DNA of 64,000 nucleotides from Luzula sylvatica (taxonomy: Eukaryota > Streptophyta > Magnoliopsida > Poales > Juncaceae): NCBI GenBank assembly GCA_946800325.1, contig OX326960.1, positions 22,311,150 through 22,375,149 of the forward strand. Direction: 5' to 3'. The notes beneath the pieces are model-generated. The model was not told where the DNA came from. It searched no databases and saw only the letters and a list, made by a program, of their open reading frames with translations. Shown one piece after another: positions 36,308 through 47,943 of this stretch. The stretch's first letter is position 1; each line of letters opens with the position of its first letter. The position numbers and the translations under genes were made by a program.

Positions 36308-37881
36308 ATGAAGCACATAATGATGCTTTCCCTTCTCCTTCATTTTATTTTCTTGTTTTTGCTTTCATCCGCCAAGGCCGAAACAAAAGTGCCGGCTATT
36401 TACGTGTTTGGCGACTCTACAGTTGACGTTGGTAACAACGATTACTTGTCGGCGGCCAGTGTCGGTTTGGCAAACTTTTTACCTTATGGTGTGGATTTTC
36501 CTCACTCTCGACCAACCGGAAGATTCAGCAATGGATACAATACTGCAGATTTTTTCGGTAATTTCAGAGAAAATATTTGATCATGAGATTCTAATTCAAA
36601 TTCAAATTAATACTTAATATTTTTACGTATATTAATAGCTAAGTATGCGGGTTTCAAAAGGAGCCCGCCGGCATATCTCTCTATTACGCCAAAGATGAAT
36701 CATCGAATAACCAAAGGCCTCCAAGGTATAAACTTTGCTTCCGGCGGAACTGGTGTTCTCGATTCTACCGTAAGTTTTTAATTATATGTCTCTAGCAATT
36801 AATTTAAAAAAAAAAACTAGCAAGTCCTTATCATCAAAATTGAACTATGTTGTTTATATAATTTTTGCAGGGAAGTACTGCAATCACAATGACCCAACAA
36901 CTTAAGTATTTCAACTCTACGAAATTAGCGATAACAGCCAGTTTGGGTAGTATAATTGCTAACGATTTAATATCGAAATCACTCTTTGTCATAAGTGCGG
37001 GAGGCAATGATTTATTCGCGTTTCTTCAACAAAATGCATCGCCAAACAACACTCAAGTCACGGCTTTTGTCACTGGCCTTATATCTAAATACGCGAGTCA
37101 CGTTACCGTGACTAAATGCATGACTTTTTCTTTAAAAAAAAAAACGTAAGTATATATTAAAGCCATAAACTCAATATTAATGACTTCTTTTTCTCTTTAA
37201 AACTAGACTTTGTATGGTTTGGGGGCAAGAAAATTTGGGATTGTTGATGTGGGTCCAATTGGATGCTGTCCATTTGCAAGAGCTCAAAACCCTACTGGTG
37301 ATTGTATAAAAAGCATGAATGATCTTGCAAACGGATTTAATGATGCAATAAGATCTTTCATGAAGGGCCTTAGCCCAAAATTGCAAGGGATGAAATACTC
37401 AGTTGGGAGCTCCTACAAAGCTGTCACGGATATAATTTCCAACCCAATTGCTAATGGTAATTACTAATAATTAAATTTATTCACTTACTTCATATTTAAA
37501 TTAATATCTCAGTTTTCAAATATTGTACTCACATTGTCCAAATTACATGATTGTGTTAAAGCTCTACCCTTTATTTGACCAAATTATGATATAACATGTA
37601 CTTAGACCCCCTAAAATTTTCCTATGTTGGAATTTTTATCTCAATTTCCCCCAATTTTAGGTTTTAGTGAGGAGCAAAGCGCGTGTTGCGGAAGCGGGCG
37701 ATTTAACGGAGGAGCGTGCTTATCGAACTCTATGTATTGTGAGAAGCGAAACCAATATGTGTTTTGGGATAGAATCCATCCAACACAAGCTGTTTCAAAG
37801 AGAGGAACATTTAATATTTACTATGGATCCCTTGATTATGCATCCCCTATCAATTTTAATCAACTTGTGGAGGCCTATTAG
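36308..37881 (+). CDS. GDSL esterase/lipase, copy 3 (five exons)
   Basis: Near twin of the gene at 27691. Exons 36308-36557, 36639-36769, 36871-37107, 37207-37456 and 37661-37881 give 362 aa with a signal peptide (residues 6-24), [14 protein letters not shown] (Ser37), GGND (Asn173) and DRIHPTQAVSK (Asp326, His329). All catalytic blocks are intact. One splice site is odd: the donor of intron 3 reads GTGACT, against GTAAGT in copy 2, so splicing there may be weaker; reading into the intron meets a stop soon after. Otherwise introns match copy 2 closely in length and sequence. It lies in block B. A secreted acyl-ester hydrolase is expected from the family; whether all three copies are expressed cannot be judged. 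Confidence 0.92.
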
Positions 37882-38011
37882 AGATGGACACAATACTGTA
37901 TATTGTGAAAAAAAAATTGTTGTTATTTCTTGCTAAATAAATATTCATTGTTATTTATAGTAAAAATAATAAGATTGAATTGATGTCTAATTTCCTTGCT
38001 TTTATTATATC

Positions 38012-38556
38012 AAAAGCATTAACCTATCCAAGTAGAGCATCAAAATGACAAACGTGACAAATATTGAAAAAGGAATATTATATACATTACACTCCAGATA
38101 TTTTAGATTTTTGACACGTGTTAAGTCGGATATACATAGATGGAAGATTAGTAGATTGGGATTGGTTCAGAAAATCTGAGGTTATCACTTACAAACTGTC
38201 AATAGCATCTAGGGTGGCTCGCGTGACACTTAAATCGTTTGCATTCGACTCGATAAAAATTCGATAATAGCTCGTTCGACATCAACTCGAAATTAATCAA
38301 ATCGAGCCGAGATAGTTCGAAAACTTATCGAGACGAGATTGAGCCAGACTCTGCTCGTTCATATTAAACTTGAAAAAAAATTGAACTCGACTTTTAAACC
38401 TAATTAATTCATAATATATATAACAAAAATAATATATTATATATATTGTTACTATTTAAAATATGTGTAAAATACCATATCTTATTAATTAGCTCAATTA
38501 GTCCAAATTAATTAGGCATGCCAAGGACCATCATCTCTTCTCTCTCTTGTTTATTA
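38012..38556. other. Spacer after GDSL gene 3
   Basis: Block B homology ends at about 38012. 38205-38400 is a degenerate TCGA/CTCG-rich repeat like 1340-1735. No gene. Confidence 0.5.
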
Positions 38557-39054
38557 CTAGCCTTACCCCCGCGCAATTGCGCGGGGTTGTTCGGGTTTAT
38601 AAGTAATGTAGTTGAAGAAAATTGTTGTTCATTTTGTGTATGTGACTTTCTTTTTGTAATCATTATTATATGTGTAATTTAGTGTGTTGTGTGCGAGTGA
38701 AATTTTGTAGCAAAAATCGTTTGAATATTTTAAGAGCCGGATTTCTTGAATAATTCAAACGGTTATTGCTAAAAAAATTATCTATATTTTATACTTCATA
38801 AGCAAAATAAGAAAAAAGAAACGAATGAGTCGTCATGAAATTTATTAAGAACCTAATAGATCAGAAAACATTGCCGAAAAAAAAAGTGTTCTTAATTTCA
38901 CAAATCCTTAATTTCGCTACATATTTAGCACAAATATTTTTCGCCCTTTGTGTGGTCTGCCAACAACAAAGTTTCACGATGTCATCGCTAACCGTTTCGT
39001 TCGAAACTTTAATTTAAATTATGTCATGATTATTCGCACATCCGTGATTTGGTA

Positions 39055-39760
39055 TATTTTTAACCCCCTAATTTTTTTTGGATATTGTAAAAAATCCTCT
39101 ATCTTTTCGTAAACTCCAAAAAAAAAAAACTCTTTACCAAATTTTTATTTTAAAATACTCCTTATGGATGATATTAAATTTTTTTTTCCAAAATACCCTC
39201 CAAATCTCATATGTAATAATTAAAACTTATTTTTGTTATTTTTTATTTATTTTAAGAAAATTCATAAACACTTCTTAATATGTAGTGATTTAAAAAAATT
39301 TAAATTATTACATATTTTGTTTATATAATTTTCATATTCCATTCTTTATTCATAAAAAACTAACATTAAATAATAATAAATAAACATCTTGCAAATATAT
39401 TCATAGAAAATATCTATTTAAACATCTACATTTTATTTTAGTTTTCCTTTTATGTATTTTTTTAATAGTTTTGTGATATTTCATTTTTAAATATTTGCAA
39501 TATGTTCTTTTATTAATATTGTTCAACTTATTATAATTTTATTTTAGTTTTTTTAAAAAAATAATACATAAGTCGAATATTTGTAATGAATGAAATATTA
39601 AAATTATATAACATATAACATATAGTAATTTTTTTTTAATTATTATGTATTACAAAAAGTTTAAGAATTTTTTAAAATTAAAAAAGCATTTTTTTTTAAA
39701 TGAATACATATGTAAATTAATTTTTTTTTACAATATCTAAATATTTAAGGAGTCTTTTGA
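39055..39760. mobile_element. Foldback-like insert within Helitron 1
   Basis: Left end CCCCCTAATTTTTTTTGG with AAAATCCTCTATCTTTTCG and a right end with the inverse sense (AAGGAGTCTTTTGAAATTTT), around AT-rich DNA. Same type as 12486-13228. Confidence 0.5.
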
Positions 39761-39844
39761 AATTTTTTCAAGTAAAGTGGTGATAGGAGGCATAATAAGG
39801 TGTTGATGTGGACGCATGAGATGAGAGGAATTATTAATAATGTA

Positions 39845-40600
39845 AAAAAGGACCAAAATTTAAATTAAAAAGGACCAAAATGTTAATAAAAAGTACCAAA
39901 GTGTGAAGTAAAACTGAAAAGGACCAAGATATAAATAAAAAGGACTATAATGTAAATTCAAAAATATAAAAAAGGACCGATATGTAAATAAAAGAGGATG
40001 AAGATGTAAATATGAAGGACCAAAATGTAAGTTTCTAAACTGAAAAGGACAAAAATGTAAATAGAAAGAATCAAAATGTAGTTTTTTCAACTAAAAAGGA
40101 CCAAAATATAAATAAAAAGGACCAAAATGTAAATAAATTTTTTACAAAGAGGTCCCTGGACCAAAGTTTAATTTTTAAAACTTGAAAGGACTAAATGTAA
40201 AAAAAAGGACCGAAATGCAAATAAAAAAGGACCAAATTGTACATAAAAAGGACCAAAATGTATTTTTTTCAGAAAAGGACCAAAATGTAAATAAATTATT
40301 TTTACAAAGAGGCCCCTGGACCAAAATGTTAAATTTAAAACTTCGAAGGACCAAAATGCAAATATAAAGGACCGAAATGTGAAAAAAAGAACCAAAATGT
40401 AATTTTTTTTAAAAAATAGGACCAATTTATGGCCCCTGGACTAAAATATAAATTTCAAAACTTCGAAGGACCAAATGCAAATATAAAGGACCAAAATGTA
40501 AAATAAAAAGGACCAAAATGTAAAAAAATTTCGAAAAAAGGACTAATTTATAAATAAAAAAGGACCAAAATGTAAAAAAAAAAAATTACAAATAGGCCCC
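39845..40600. repeat. AGGACCAAAATGTAAATA minisatellite
   Basis: About 750 bp of variable units near 18-24 bp built on AAAGGACCAAAATGTAAAT, with a longer repeated unit marked by GGCCCCTGGACCAAA (about 40150, 40310 and 40430). The minus-strand repetitive frame (F, W and P rich) follows from this and is not a gene. Confidence 0.9.
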
Positions 40601-40650
40601 TGGTGACGTGGCTGCACCAGGAGGCAGCAAATCCCCTTGCATTATATAGA

Positions 40651-41220
40651 CTAGGACAATATCCCGCGCTTCGCTGCGGGGTATATTATTTGATAAGAAA
40701 TAATATAATAAGCAAAAGTAATAATTTTATATATTATTTGATATATTTAGAATTGGTACGAATCAAAAATATTATAATAAGCACAAAAAAACGCAGCTTG
40801 GTACCAATCAAAACTGTTATAATAAGCCAAAAAAAATAATAATACCAGCTCAGGCTAACAAAAAGTATTTGTGTGAATAGTATTTTGTTAACAGTAAAAT
40901 TATATTATACAAATTATTTTTATTAATACGATGAAAAATTCAAATATTTTTATTTAGAACACAAGACATATGTCAATTATATTTATTAATACGATGAAAA
41001 ATTCAAATATTTTATTTAGAACACAAGACATACGTCAAATAAAATAAAATTCCCAAAAAAAAAAAAAAAAAAATGAACAGTACCGGGATGAACAGTACAA
41101 TAGTGTACAGTAACGGGTTTAACAGTAAAAGATTCGAACAGTGTCAATGAACAGTAAAAAAGTGACGTGGCCTCACCATATATCAAGTATTCAAAAATTA
41201 ATGGGAGGGGAGATTATAGA
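40651..41220 (-). mobile_element. Helitron 2 (non-autonomous, 570 bp), joined to Helitron 1
   Basis: On the minus strand it starts after host A with TCTATAATCTCCCC (41220 downward) and ends with hairpin CCCGC AGCGAAGC GCGGG, eight bases, then CTAG at 40651-40654. The next base is the T of Helitron 1's 5' TC. Its 5' region shares GCCACGTCAC with Helitron 1. No coding capacity. Confidence 0.8.
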
Positions 41221-41339
41221 TAACAGCAAAAGAAGCCAAGTAATAAATTGAAAATCCTAGACCCTCTTCAATGTCATTAATTAGCCAGGTAACAAATTGA
41301 AAATCCTAGATTCGCTACTCTGTTGTCAAAGGAATCCAC

Positions 41340-41560
41340 AGACTTTGCATTGTGGTCATCATGATACAATCTATGATACAATCTAGTACTCTAAAAAAAA
41401 TCAAAAGTCAAATCATTAATCCAAATGAATACTTCGACGTTCATCATTTGATCATGATGATTATAATTGAGAAATTAATTATTGAAGAGACGTTAATAGC
41501 CGAAATATTTACTAAAACGTTTTCATTGCAAGGCATGAACGTCTACAATGAGTATTAGAT
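41340..41560 (+). pseudogene. copia polyprotein C-terminal fragment
   Basis: The frame ending near 41558 reads EYFDVHHLI ... IIEETLIAEIFTKTFS, matching the end of copia RNase H (DVRHHFIRE ... ADIFTKPL). Only the last part is present. About 50 bases downstream lies a polypurine-like GTGCAAGTGGGAGAA, as before copia 3' LTRs. Confidence 0.65.
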
Positions 41561-41621
41561 ACCTCGAGATAAGCATTAGCGTATAAATAGATTAATTCGT
41601 TTCTAGTGCAAGTGGGAGAAT

Positions 41622-43564
41622 TATTATATGTCTTAGAATCTCATTTCGAACTATGTAGTATACAATACAATAATTTGTATGGAATATTTATTATCAAATA
41701 TTATAATCAATTATATTTCATATTTTAAAAAAATGATTATTTGATATTTTCATATTCGTTGTGTATTGGTTATTTAAAGAAACTTAAATTGCCTTGAAAT
41801 ATAATTGGTTTGAGCGTCCTCATATTGAGTTTATATGACAGAAAAATCGTCAAACAGTAACAATTATATTTCTAAAATGACATTAGTCATATATAGGATG
41901 TTTATGAGATAAACATCAGGCGAATTGCTCGAAAAGAGGAATCAACTATATTATGTACACTAGTATATTCGTAGAGGGGTTGATATGTTTTACTAAACAA
42001 GTACATGAAGATGTCAATTCTAGAATTTTGACCGATATTATACGAAATGTACATGGTCATGTCATTGAAACATTCGTATAATCAGATAGTGTTATAGTTC
42101 TTTGACCTGAGATTATTATATATACTTGTTCGTGGATAATAATAATACTTTAATATGAATGTTACTTATTTGTAATAGAATAACCTAGTTAATTATTAGG
42201 TATTATGTGATGCAAGTCGAAGTTTATAATAAGTCAAGATGAATATTGATCCCTCAAATTAAGTTTACATTAATAAGGAGATATCTCTCAAGCCACTTGT
42301 AGAATCAAGATTGACGAAAATCTATACATACTCGATTGGATTAATTAGATTAATCAACCGTATTAGTCGAATATGATTTGGAATCAAGAAAGAGTTAAGT
42401 CTATTGAAAGAATGTCTTAACCATGCCTTTAATTGACAGTTATCGTGTACAAGAGAACAAGTTATTACTATTTGTGATAGGGATATGACCACTCATATAT
42501 ATCGTTTTAATCTTGGTAGTCATTATGCATATCGTAGGTGTCTATAATCACCAATGAGATTAAAGTTTATTGCCAGCTTTAAAACGAGCCTACCCGGTCA
42601 CACAACGAATTTTGTTCGGATCGGACGTTAATGTGTATTGGATACACATATATTTCGAAATACGTGTAGGAGTTATACGCATGTGCATTGGATCTACATA
42701 ATTTACATTGGATATACATTTAAAGAAATGCACGCACGCGTGCGCGCACGCGTGCGCGCACGCGCACACACACACAGAGAGACACACACACATACACACA
42801 TACACATATATATTGTAGATCTTAATCCAAACGGGAGTCTGAAAGAAAATGTATAAAGATGGATACGAAATTAACAATGTGTATATTAGATACACATATG
42901 TATATTAGATATACAAAATTAAATTGATAAGAAACGGTTGTATGAAGATTACAATAATAATCAGAAAATCCAGTTGAAATATGTTTTAACAAAACTATCA
43001 TAACTCTAACATACTAACTCAATTTTGAATGGTTCAATTTGGGTTGGATAGATAATGAGATTATATAAAACTTTCATCAAGACTTATTTTTCATTTGAAT
43101 GATTTGTCATTTTGGTTTAATGAAATATCAAAAGAGTGCAATAGTTTTACATACAGTTAGTAAAAACGTCATAACTTTCGGGTTCGAACTCCAATTGAGT
43201 TGATTCAAATTGGGTTGGAAAAATAATTAGATTATTTTCAAATCTGTGAATATTAGGATTCAATTTTAACGAATTATCAATTTCATTTTTACATAATATT
43301 GAAATAGTGCATGTAGTTTTTATGTTTCAAGAGATGTCCGATAACCCTTCAAAAACCAATCGTTGAGTTTGTGTATTCAATTATTGGGGTTAATCAACAA
43401 AATTTATAAACAATTACTTAAGTTTAGGGTAGTAAAAGTTCTTTCTACGGAGAAGCAAGTGTGTATTTAGAATTTTAATTACAAAAATTTGGAATCAAGA
43501 CTTGATACTACACACACATGTGAAAAACACTCAAAAATTTGGAGAAACAACCAAGAGAAGCTAA
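41622..43564 (+). mobile_element. copia 3' LTR and related repeat DNA
   Basis: Begins after the polypurine-like tract at 41608-41621. The right end is not defined. 42960-43300 holds two diverged repeats of text such as CATAACTTTCGGGTTCGAAC that recur at 63600-63900. It contains the CG/CA-rich tract at 42728-42800. Confidence 0.5.
42728..42800. repeat. Alternating purine-pyrimidine tract (CG/CA)n
   Basis: GCACGCACGCGTGCGCGCAC-type sequence followed by (CA)n with a GAGA interruption. Strict alternation of about 45 bp at 42729-42773 favours left-handed DNA. Confidence 0.9.
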
Positions 43565-43572
43565 ATTCCATG

Positions 43573-44851
43573 CAGGGCCGGTCCTGAGATTTCGGAGGCC
43601 TATGACGAATAGTGTTAGGAGATTATGAAGTCAGAAAAAATGTGTTTTTTTACAATTTTATTTTGTTCAAATGAGTTGTATTATGACGAAAACTTAGAAG
43701 TTGCTGAATTGTGCTTAATTGAATGAAATTTCACAAAATGCAAAGATTTTCAAGCACGGGTTGGTACCAACCAAAGTTGGTATGATAAACACACAAAAAT
43801 ACAACAAATCGTACTTGTATTTGGAGAAAAGACTTTTTGTGCTCTAGTTGTTGACTCGCAAACATTGGCCATGTGAGCTCGTCGCAGCACCCGATTGAAT
43901 CTGAACAAAAAAGTTTAAACTTTAATTGTTAATACATAGAAGGCCAATCTCACTAGCTTCAATTGCATAAACTGAACAAAAAAAGCCCTAATTAAATCCC
44001 AAATTACTAATTTTAATTTTAATTGAGCACAAAGAAGTTAATAATTCTTATTGGGACTTACGTGCTCTGGCTCGAGCAAAGAAGATGAGAGAATACCTTG
44101 AAATGCAATTTGGAATTAAGAAAAGTTAATAATTCATTAAGTAGAATTCTGCAAATGAGTGATTGAATTCAAAATAGGATTATACCTTTAATTATCGAAC
44201 TCCTGAACTGATTTTCTGTCGAATTGATGGAAAAATCCTGAAGAACTGCTGAAATTAGTGACTGGAGACGGATTATCTGCTGAAATGGGATCAATTAATC
44301 ACAGAACAAACTAAAATCAGCAAATTAAACACAAATTGGCATAAATTAAACACAAATTTTATAATTTTTCAGCAAATTAAACATAAATTGGCACAAATTG
44401 ACCCACAACTCGAGCAAATTAAACTAATTCGGTATCAAATTGATTATACCTTGAACTAGATTTTTGAACTCTTGAACTCTTGAACTCAATTTGCAGTAAA
44501 AATCAGTTCTTGAACTAGATTCTCGAAGAAATACTCGAAATACCAACACCAGAAAAATCCCCAAACTGCTGCTGCATATTCTCTCTTCCCATCTTTGGGA
44601 GACGAGAAGAGGACTAGGAGAAATCGAGGTGGCCTCGCGTGCGTGGAGGTTGCTTGCTTCAGTCGCGTCTCGCGTGGAGGTTGCTTCAGTCGCGTCTCGC
44701 ATGTCGCTTCACTCTTCAGTCGCGTCTTCAGTCGCGTCTCGTTATGTGTTTGCGCAGCGTGATGGGTTGGCTCCGTTAAATAAATGGAGGCCTCCCAAAT
44801 ATGGAGGCCTGTGACGTTTGTCAAGTGGGCCATACATCAGGGCCGGGCCTG
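43573..44851. mobile_element. hAT element, 1279 bp, non-autonomous
   Basis: Flanked by perfect 8-bp duplications ATTCCATG (43565-43572 and 44852-44859). Ends CAGGGCCGGTCCTGA and TCAGGGCCGGGCCTG are inverted repeats, and both sub-ends carry GGAGGCCT. The flanking sequence on either side joins into LINE coding text, so it inserted in a LINE. No transposase frame. The right quarter is rich in TCGCGTCTCG words. Confidence 0.93.
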
Positions 44852-44859
44852 ATTCCATG

Positions 44860-45700
44860 CTAAGAAGTTATATAATGCAATAATTCATCCCGATATTTGC
44901 ATGAGTTGGTCAACAGCCCTATTCCAGGCCAAATTACCTCTCGAGATCAAGCTTTTCATGTGGATGGTTATCAAAAGCAGGATTTTAACACGTGAAAACC
45001 TCTCCAAAAAAAAATGGCAAAACCTTGGGAATTGTGTATTAATGCTCCCAAGCAAAAGAATCCGCTAATCATCTTCATCTTCTTGCACAATGTTCATTCT
45101 CCACTCAATGTTTGGTTTTTAGGGTTGACTGGCAACCCCTATGTAACCATACTCGACCGAGAGTTCTATCATACATTTTTTTGAAAGGATATTTTGGATA
45201 TTTAAAAGAATGTATCGTAAATTTTATTTTTTATGGATATTTATTTTTTCATGAACAATTCAAATTTCCTATTTAACTTATTATTTATTGATAAAAATTG
45301 CAAAGATTACCTTAAATAGTAATTAATTGATAATTACTCAAATTATTCTTAAAAATGGGTGTATCATAAACAAAAATTGTGTATGATAGAACTCCCCATA
45401 CTCAACACGTGGAAATCAATGGCTAACTCTTCCATAGAAAATAAACGTGCGAAAGATCTACGACAAAAAAGATGGGCTGCGAATAAACGTGCGAAAGATC
45501 TACGACAAAAAAGATGGGCTGCGACTCTGTGGACTGTTTGGAAAGAAAGGAATAATAGGATATCTAATCATCGAGGAAAAACTCCGTTACTTCTAGGAGA
45601 CAACATTAAAAATCTGGCCAACACTTGGTTTATAGGAGAAGAGATCTTACATTCAACCGTAACAAAAAATTTCTACAATAGTAATGTGAAACACTTGTAT
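44860..45700 (+). pseudogene. LINE ORF2 C-terminal relic (family C), split by MITE 4
   Basis: 44930-45070 reads as the region before the zinc motif (IKLFMWMVIKSRILTRENLS, compare 63010-63070). After the MITE, 45400-45640 reads RWAATLWTVWKERNNRISNH and GKTPLLLGDNI, matching 63290-63400. A 42-bp direct duplication at 45440-45523 repeats 14 codons in frame. Dead copy with stops. Confidence 0.88.
45161..45398. mobile_element. MITE 4 in the LINE relic
   Basis: Left GAGTTCTATCATACATTTTT and right TGTATGATAGAACTC are inverted ends. The core is AT-rich and resembles MITE 3 (30541-30779). LINE coding text resumes right after it. Confidence 0.75.
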
Positions 45701-45725
45701 GAATGTCTTATATATATATATATAA

Positions 45726-47625
45726 AGTCTCCATGAGGACGTTTCGTACTCGTGCTCTTGACTCATTTGAAAACAAAAAACACTCAACACCGACACCCTA
45801 AACACACAACACACCAAAAGGATGACAATATATTCCGATCTAGATCTAGCAATTTAAATTGGCATGCATTAATTAGAAAATTGTAATCATATTTTTAATT
45901 TTTAAATAACACCGGTATTATTGGTGCCTAATATTATTGGACGAATCTACCACCACCGGATCAAATTATGGATTTCGTCCGAAATTATTTTTCAGGATAC
46001 AAACATGAATATTAATTATGTGAGACTCATGGAATAATTTAGATATATATTACATGTTATACATGACTGAGATTGAACAATATAATTAGATTAGATTTGA
46101 TTAGATCTTATAAACTAATCTAATTAAATTAGATAAGATCAAGTCTACTATTTTATTTTGAAATCGAATATTATCCATAAAATCATATACCCTTGTCGAT
46201 GTCGTTTTCATCAAAAAAAAGTTGTCGATGTCGTAACTAATACATGAGGTCATTTACCCTGCCTCCAGAATTCACCATCGCGTTCACGTTCTCTGTATCC
46301 TAATTAACACACTTAATTAACATGATAATTAATAAAAAAAATTACAATTAGTTACGACATCCTAATTAACCATCACATTTTCTATATCCTAAGTTTTAAT
46401 ATATATTGATTAACTGTTAATTAGATGTTTTTTTTTTGTTAACAACCATATTTACACGTGCTAATTAGCATATATTGTTTGCCGTCCATTTACACCCACA
46501 AAACGTATGTGAAACAATTCTATCCTTCGCAAAATTCCAATTGTGAACATGCTTTGTCAACCAAAAAAAAAAAAGGGTCCAATGATCATACGTTCTTTTG
46601 GACTTCAAATCGAATAATAATATGATTTTAACTAAATCCATGCAAAAACTTCCAAATTCTTATCCGGTGTGAAGTCTAATCATCCGGTCCAATTCATAGG
46701 GAATTTTCTTTCTTTCATGGTACTTGTGTTAAACGTTATAAATCCTCCATATTTTATAACTTCAAAACCTTTTAGGAGTTGACAAAATATTTATTGCAAT
46801 ACTATATTTCTTTAATTTAATTTAATTATTTTATTTTAATAACTGTTTGTTATTTTTTAACTTATTTGATTAATCAGTTCATAAACAATAATGATAGCCG
46901 TTTAGATTTTGTATCTAGATTTGTTAAATTTTTGTTTTCATTTTAAAATTTGAGTTGGTTGTATTATAATTTGTCACGTAAACTTCTAAATACAAATTTA
47001 AATGTAAAATATAATTATCGATCATTATTGGTTCACAAAATAATGTAATTGATTATGATCAAATAATAGAAACTGAATTTCCAAATGTGCTACTCCTAAT
47101 ACAGTTAAATAATTAAATTTTTAAATACCCTATTTAAGTTCTAAATATACTGTCAATGAATCCATAATCCAACTTGTCAAACAATTGTTTTGTAAATGTG
47201 TATCATTTGTTTATATAGTCTAATGAATTCAAACACAAAAATTACAATAATAATTGTTATAATTTACTAGATCAAATAATTGTTGGTTATAATTTCAAAA
47301 ATAACCAAATAAATTAATTAGAACAAAAAATAAAATTAATAATAAATAAATAAAAGGAGTTAGAGTTTGGATGTAGCCGCGCGCTCATGCCACTGTTGTC
47401 CTAAAGGCATTGACGCCTTCTTATGCAATATTTGCGTTTATCCATCTCCAAAATTATACATTTCGAGATCTCATCTTGTATCTGTTCCGATAACACAGTC
47501 GAAAACGAAAGTTTTTCACTTCGAAAGAAATGAAATCATGCACCAAATTCTTCAAATCAAGCTTTATTTATCTACATATATACTATATTTTTGGAAGAGA
47601 GCAAATGCATTATTTAATTTTTCAT
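45726..47625. repeat. Segmental duplication block C, copy 2
   Basis: Collinear with 30830-32905. It lacks about 130 bp present in copy 1 (31275-31440 region), where copy 1 has an inverted repeat of GGAAATTTTATTTAAATTTG type. Preceded, as in copy 1, by TTCTACAATAGTAATGT and TA repeats. Confidence 0.9.
47364..47500 (+). pseudogene. Possible B-box relic, copy 2
   Basis: Reads DVAARSCHCCPKGIDAFLCN, with PSPKLYISRSH following. It differs from copy 1 at a few positions. The same caution applies: recognition is by pattern only. Confidence 0.33.
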
Positions 47626-47943
47626 AAGAGGTGGAATATGTACGACTCTCCTCATAACATTTCATGTTTTTTCTATATTTACCTCTGTCAATGATAATCA
47701 GGGTCGGCCCGGCATTTTTTTAGGCCTTAGACAAAATATAATGAGATTAATTATAATTAAATTATGTTAATATAAATACAAAAAGACCTTGTTGAATGTT
47801 CTTGGATCTTCATTGACAGACTGTAAATTTCACCATATCATGATCTTTCACTAATACAACAACAAAAAGGTCAAAAATTTAAGCAAATTAAATAATAAAA
47901 TTTATAAACTATGATATAATAAACTAATTAAAAACAACATTTA

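Larger units (their letters stand above)
38557..40650 (-). mobile_element. Helitron 1 (non-autonomous, about 2.1 kb)
   Basis: Read on the minus strand it starts TCTATATAATGCAAGGGG and ends with a perfect GC palindrome CCCCGCGCAATTGCGCGGGG (38567-38586), a six- or seven-base spacer, then CTAG followed by host T. These are the Helitron signatures: 5' TC, 3' hairpin, CTRR end, and no target duplication. No Rep/helicase is encoded. It carries a foldback-like block (39055-39760) and a minisatellite (39845-40600). Confidence 0.82.

Noticed and set aside
39860..40425. Repetitive F/W/P-rich minus-strand frames
   Set aside because: They follow from the AGGACCAAAATG minisatellite; there is no start context or domain.
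44424..44833. Overlapping Arg/Thr-rich frames within the hAT element
   Set aside because: They come from TCGCGTCTCG repeats inside a non-autonomous element and resemble no transposase.
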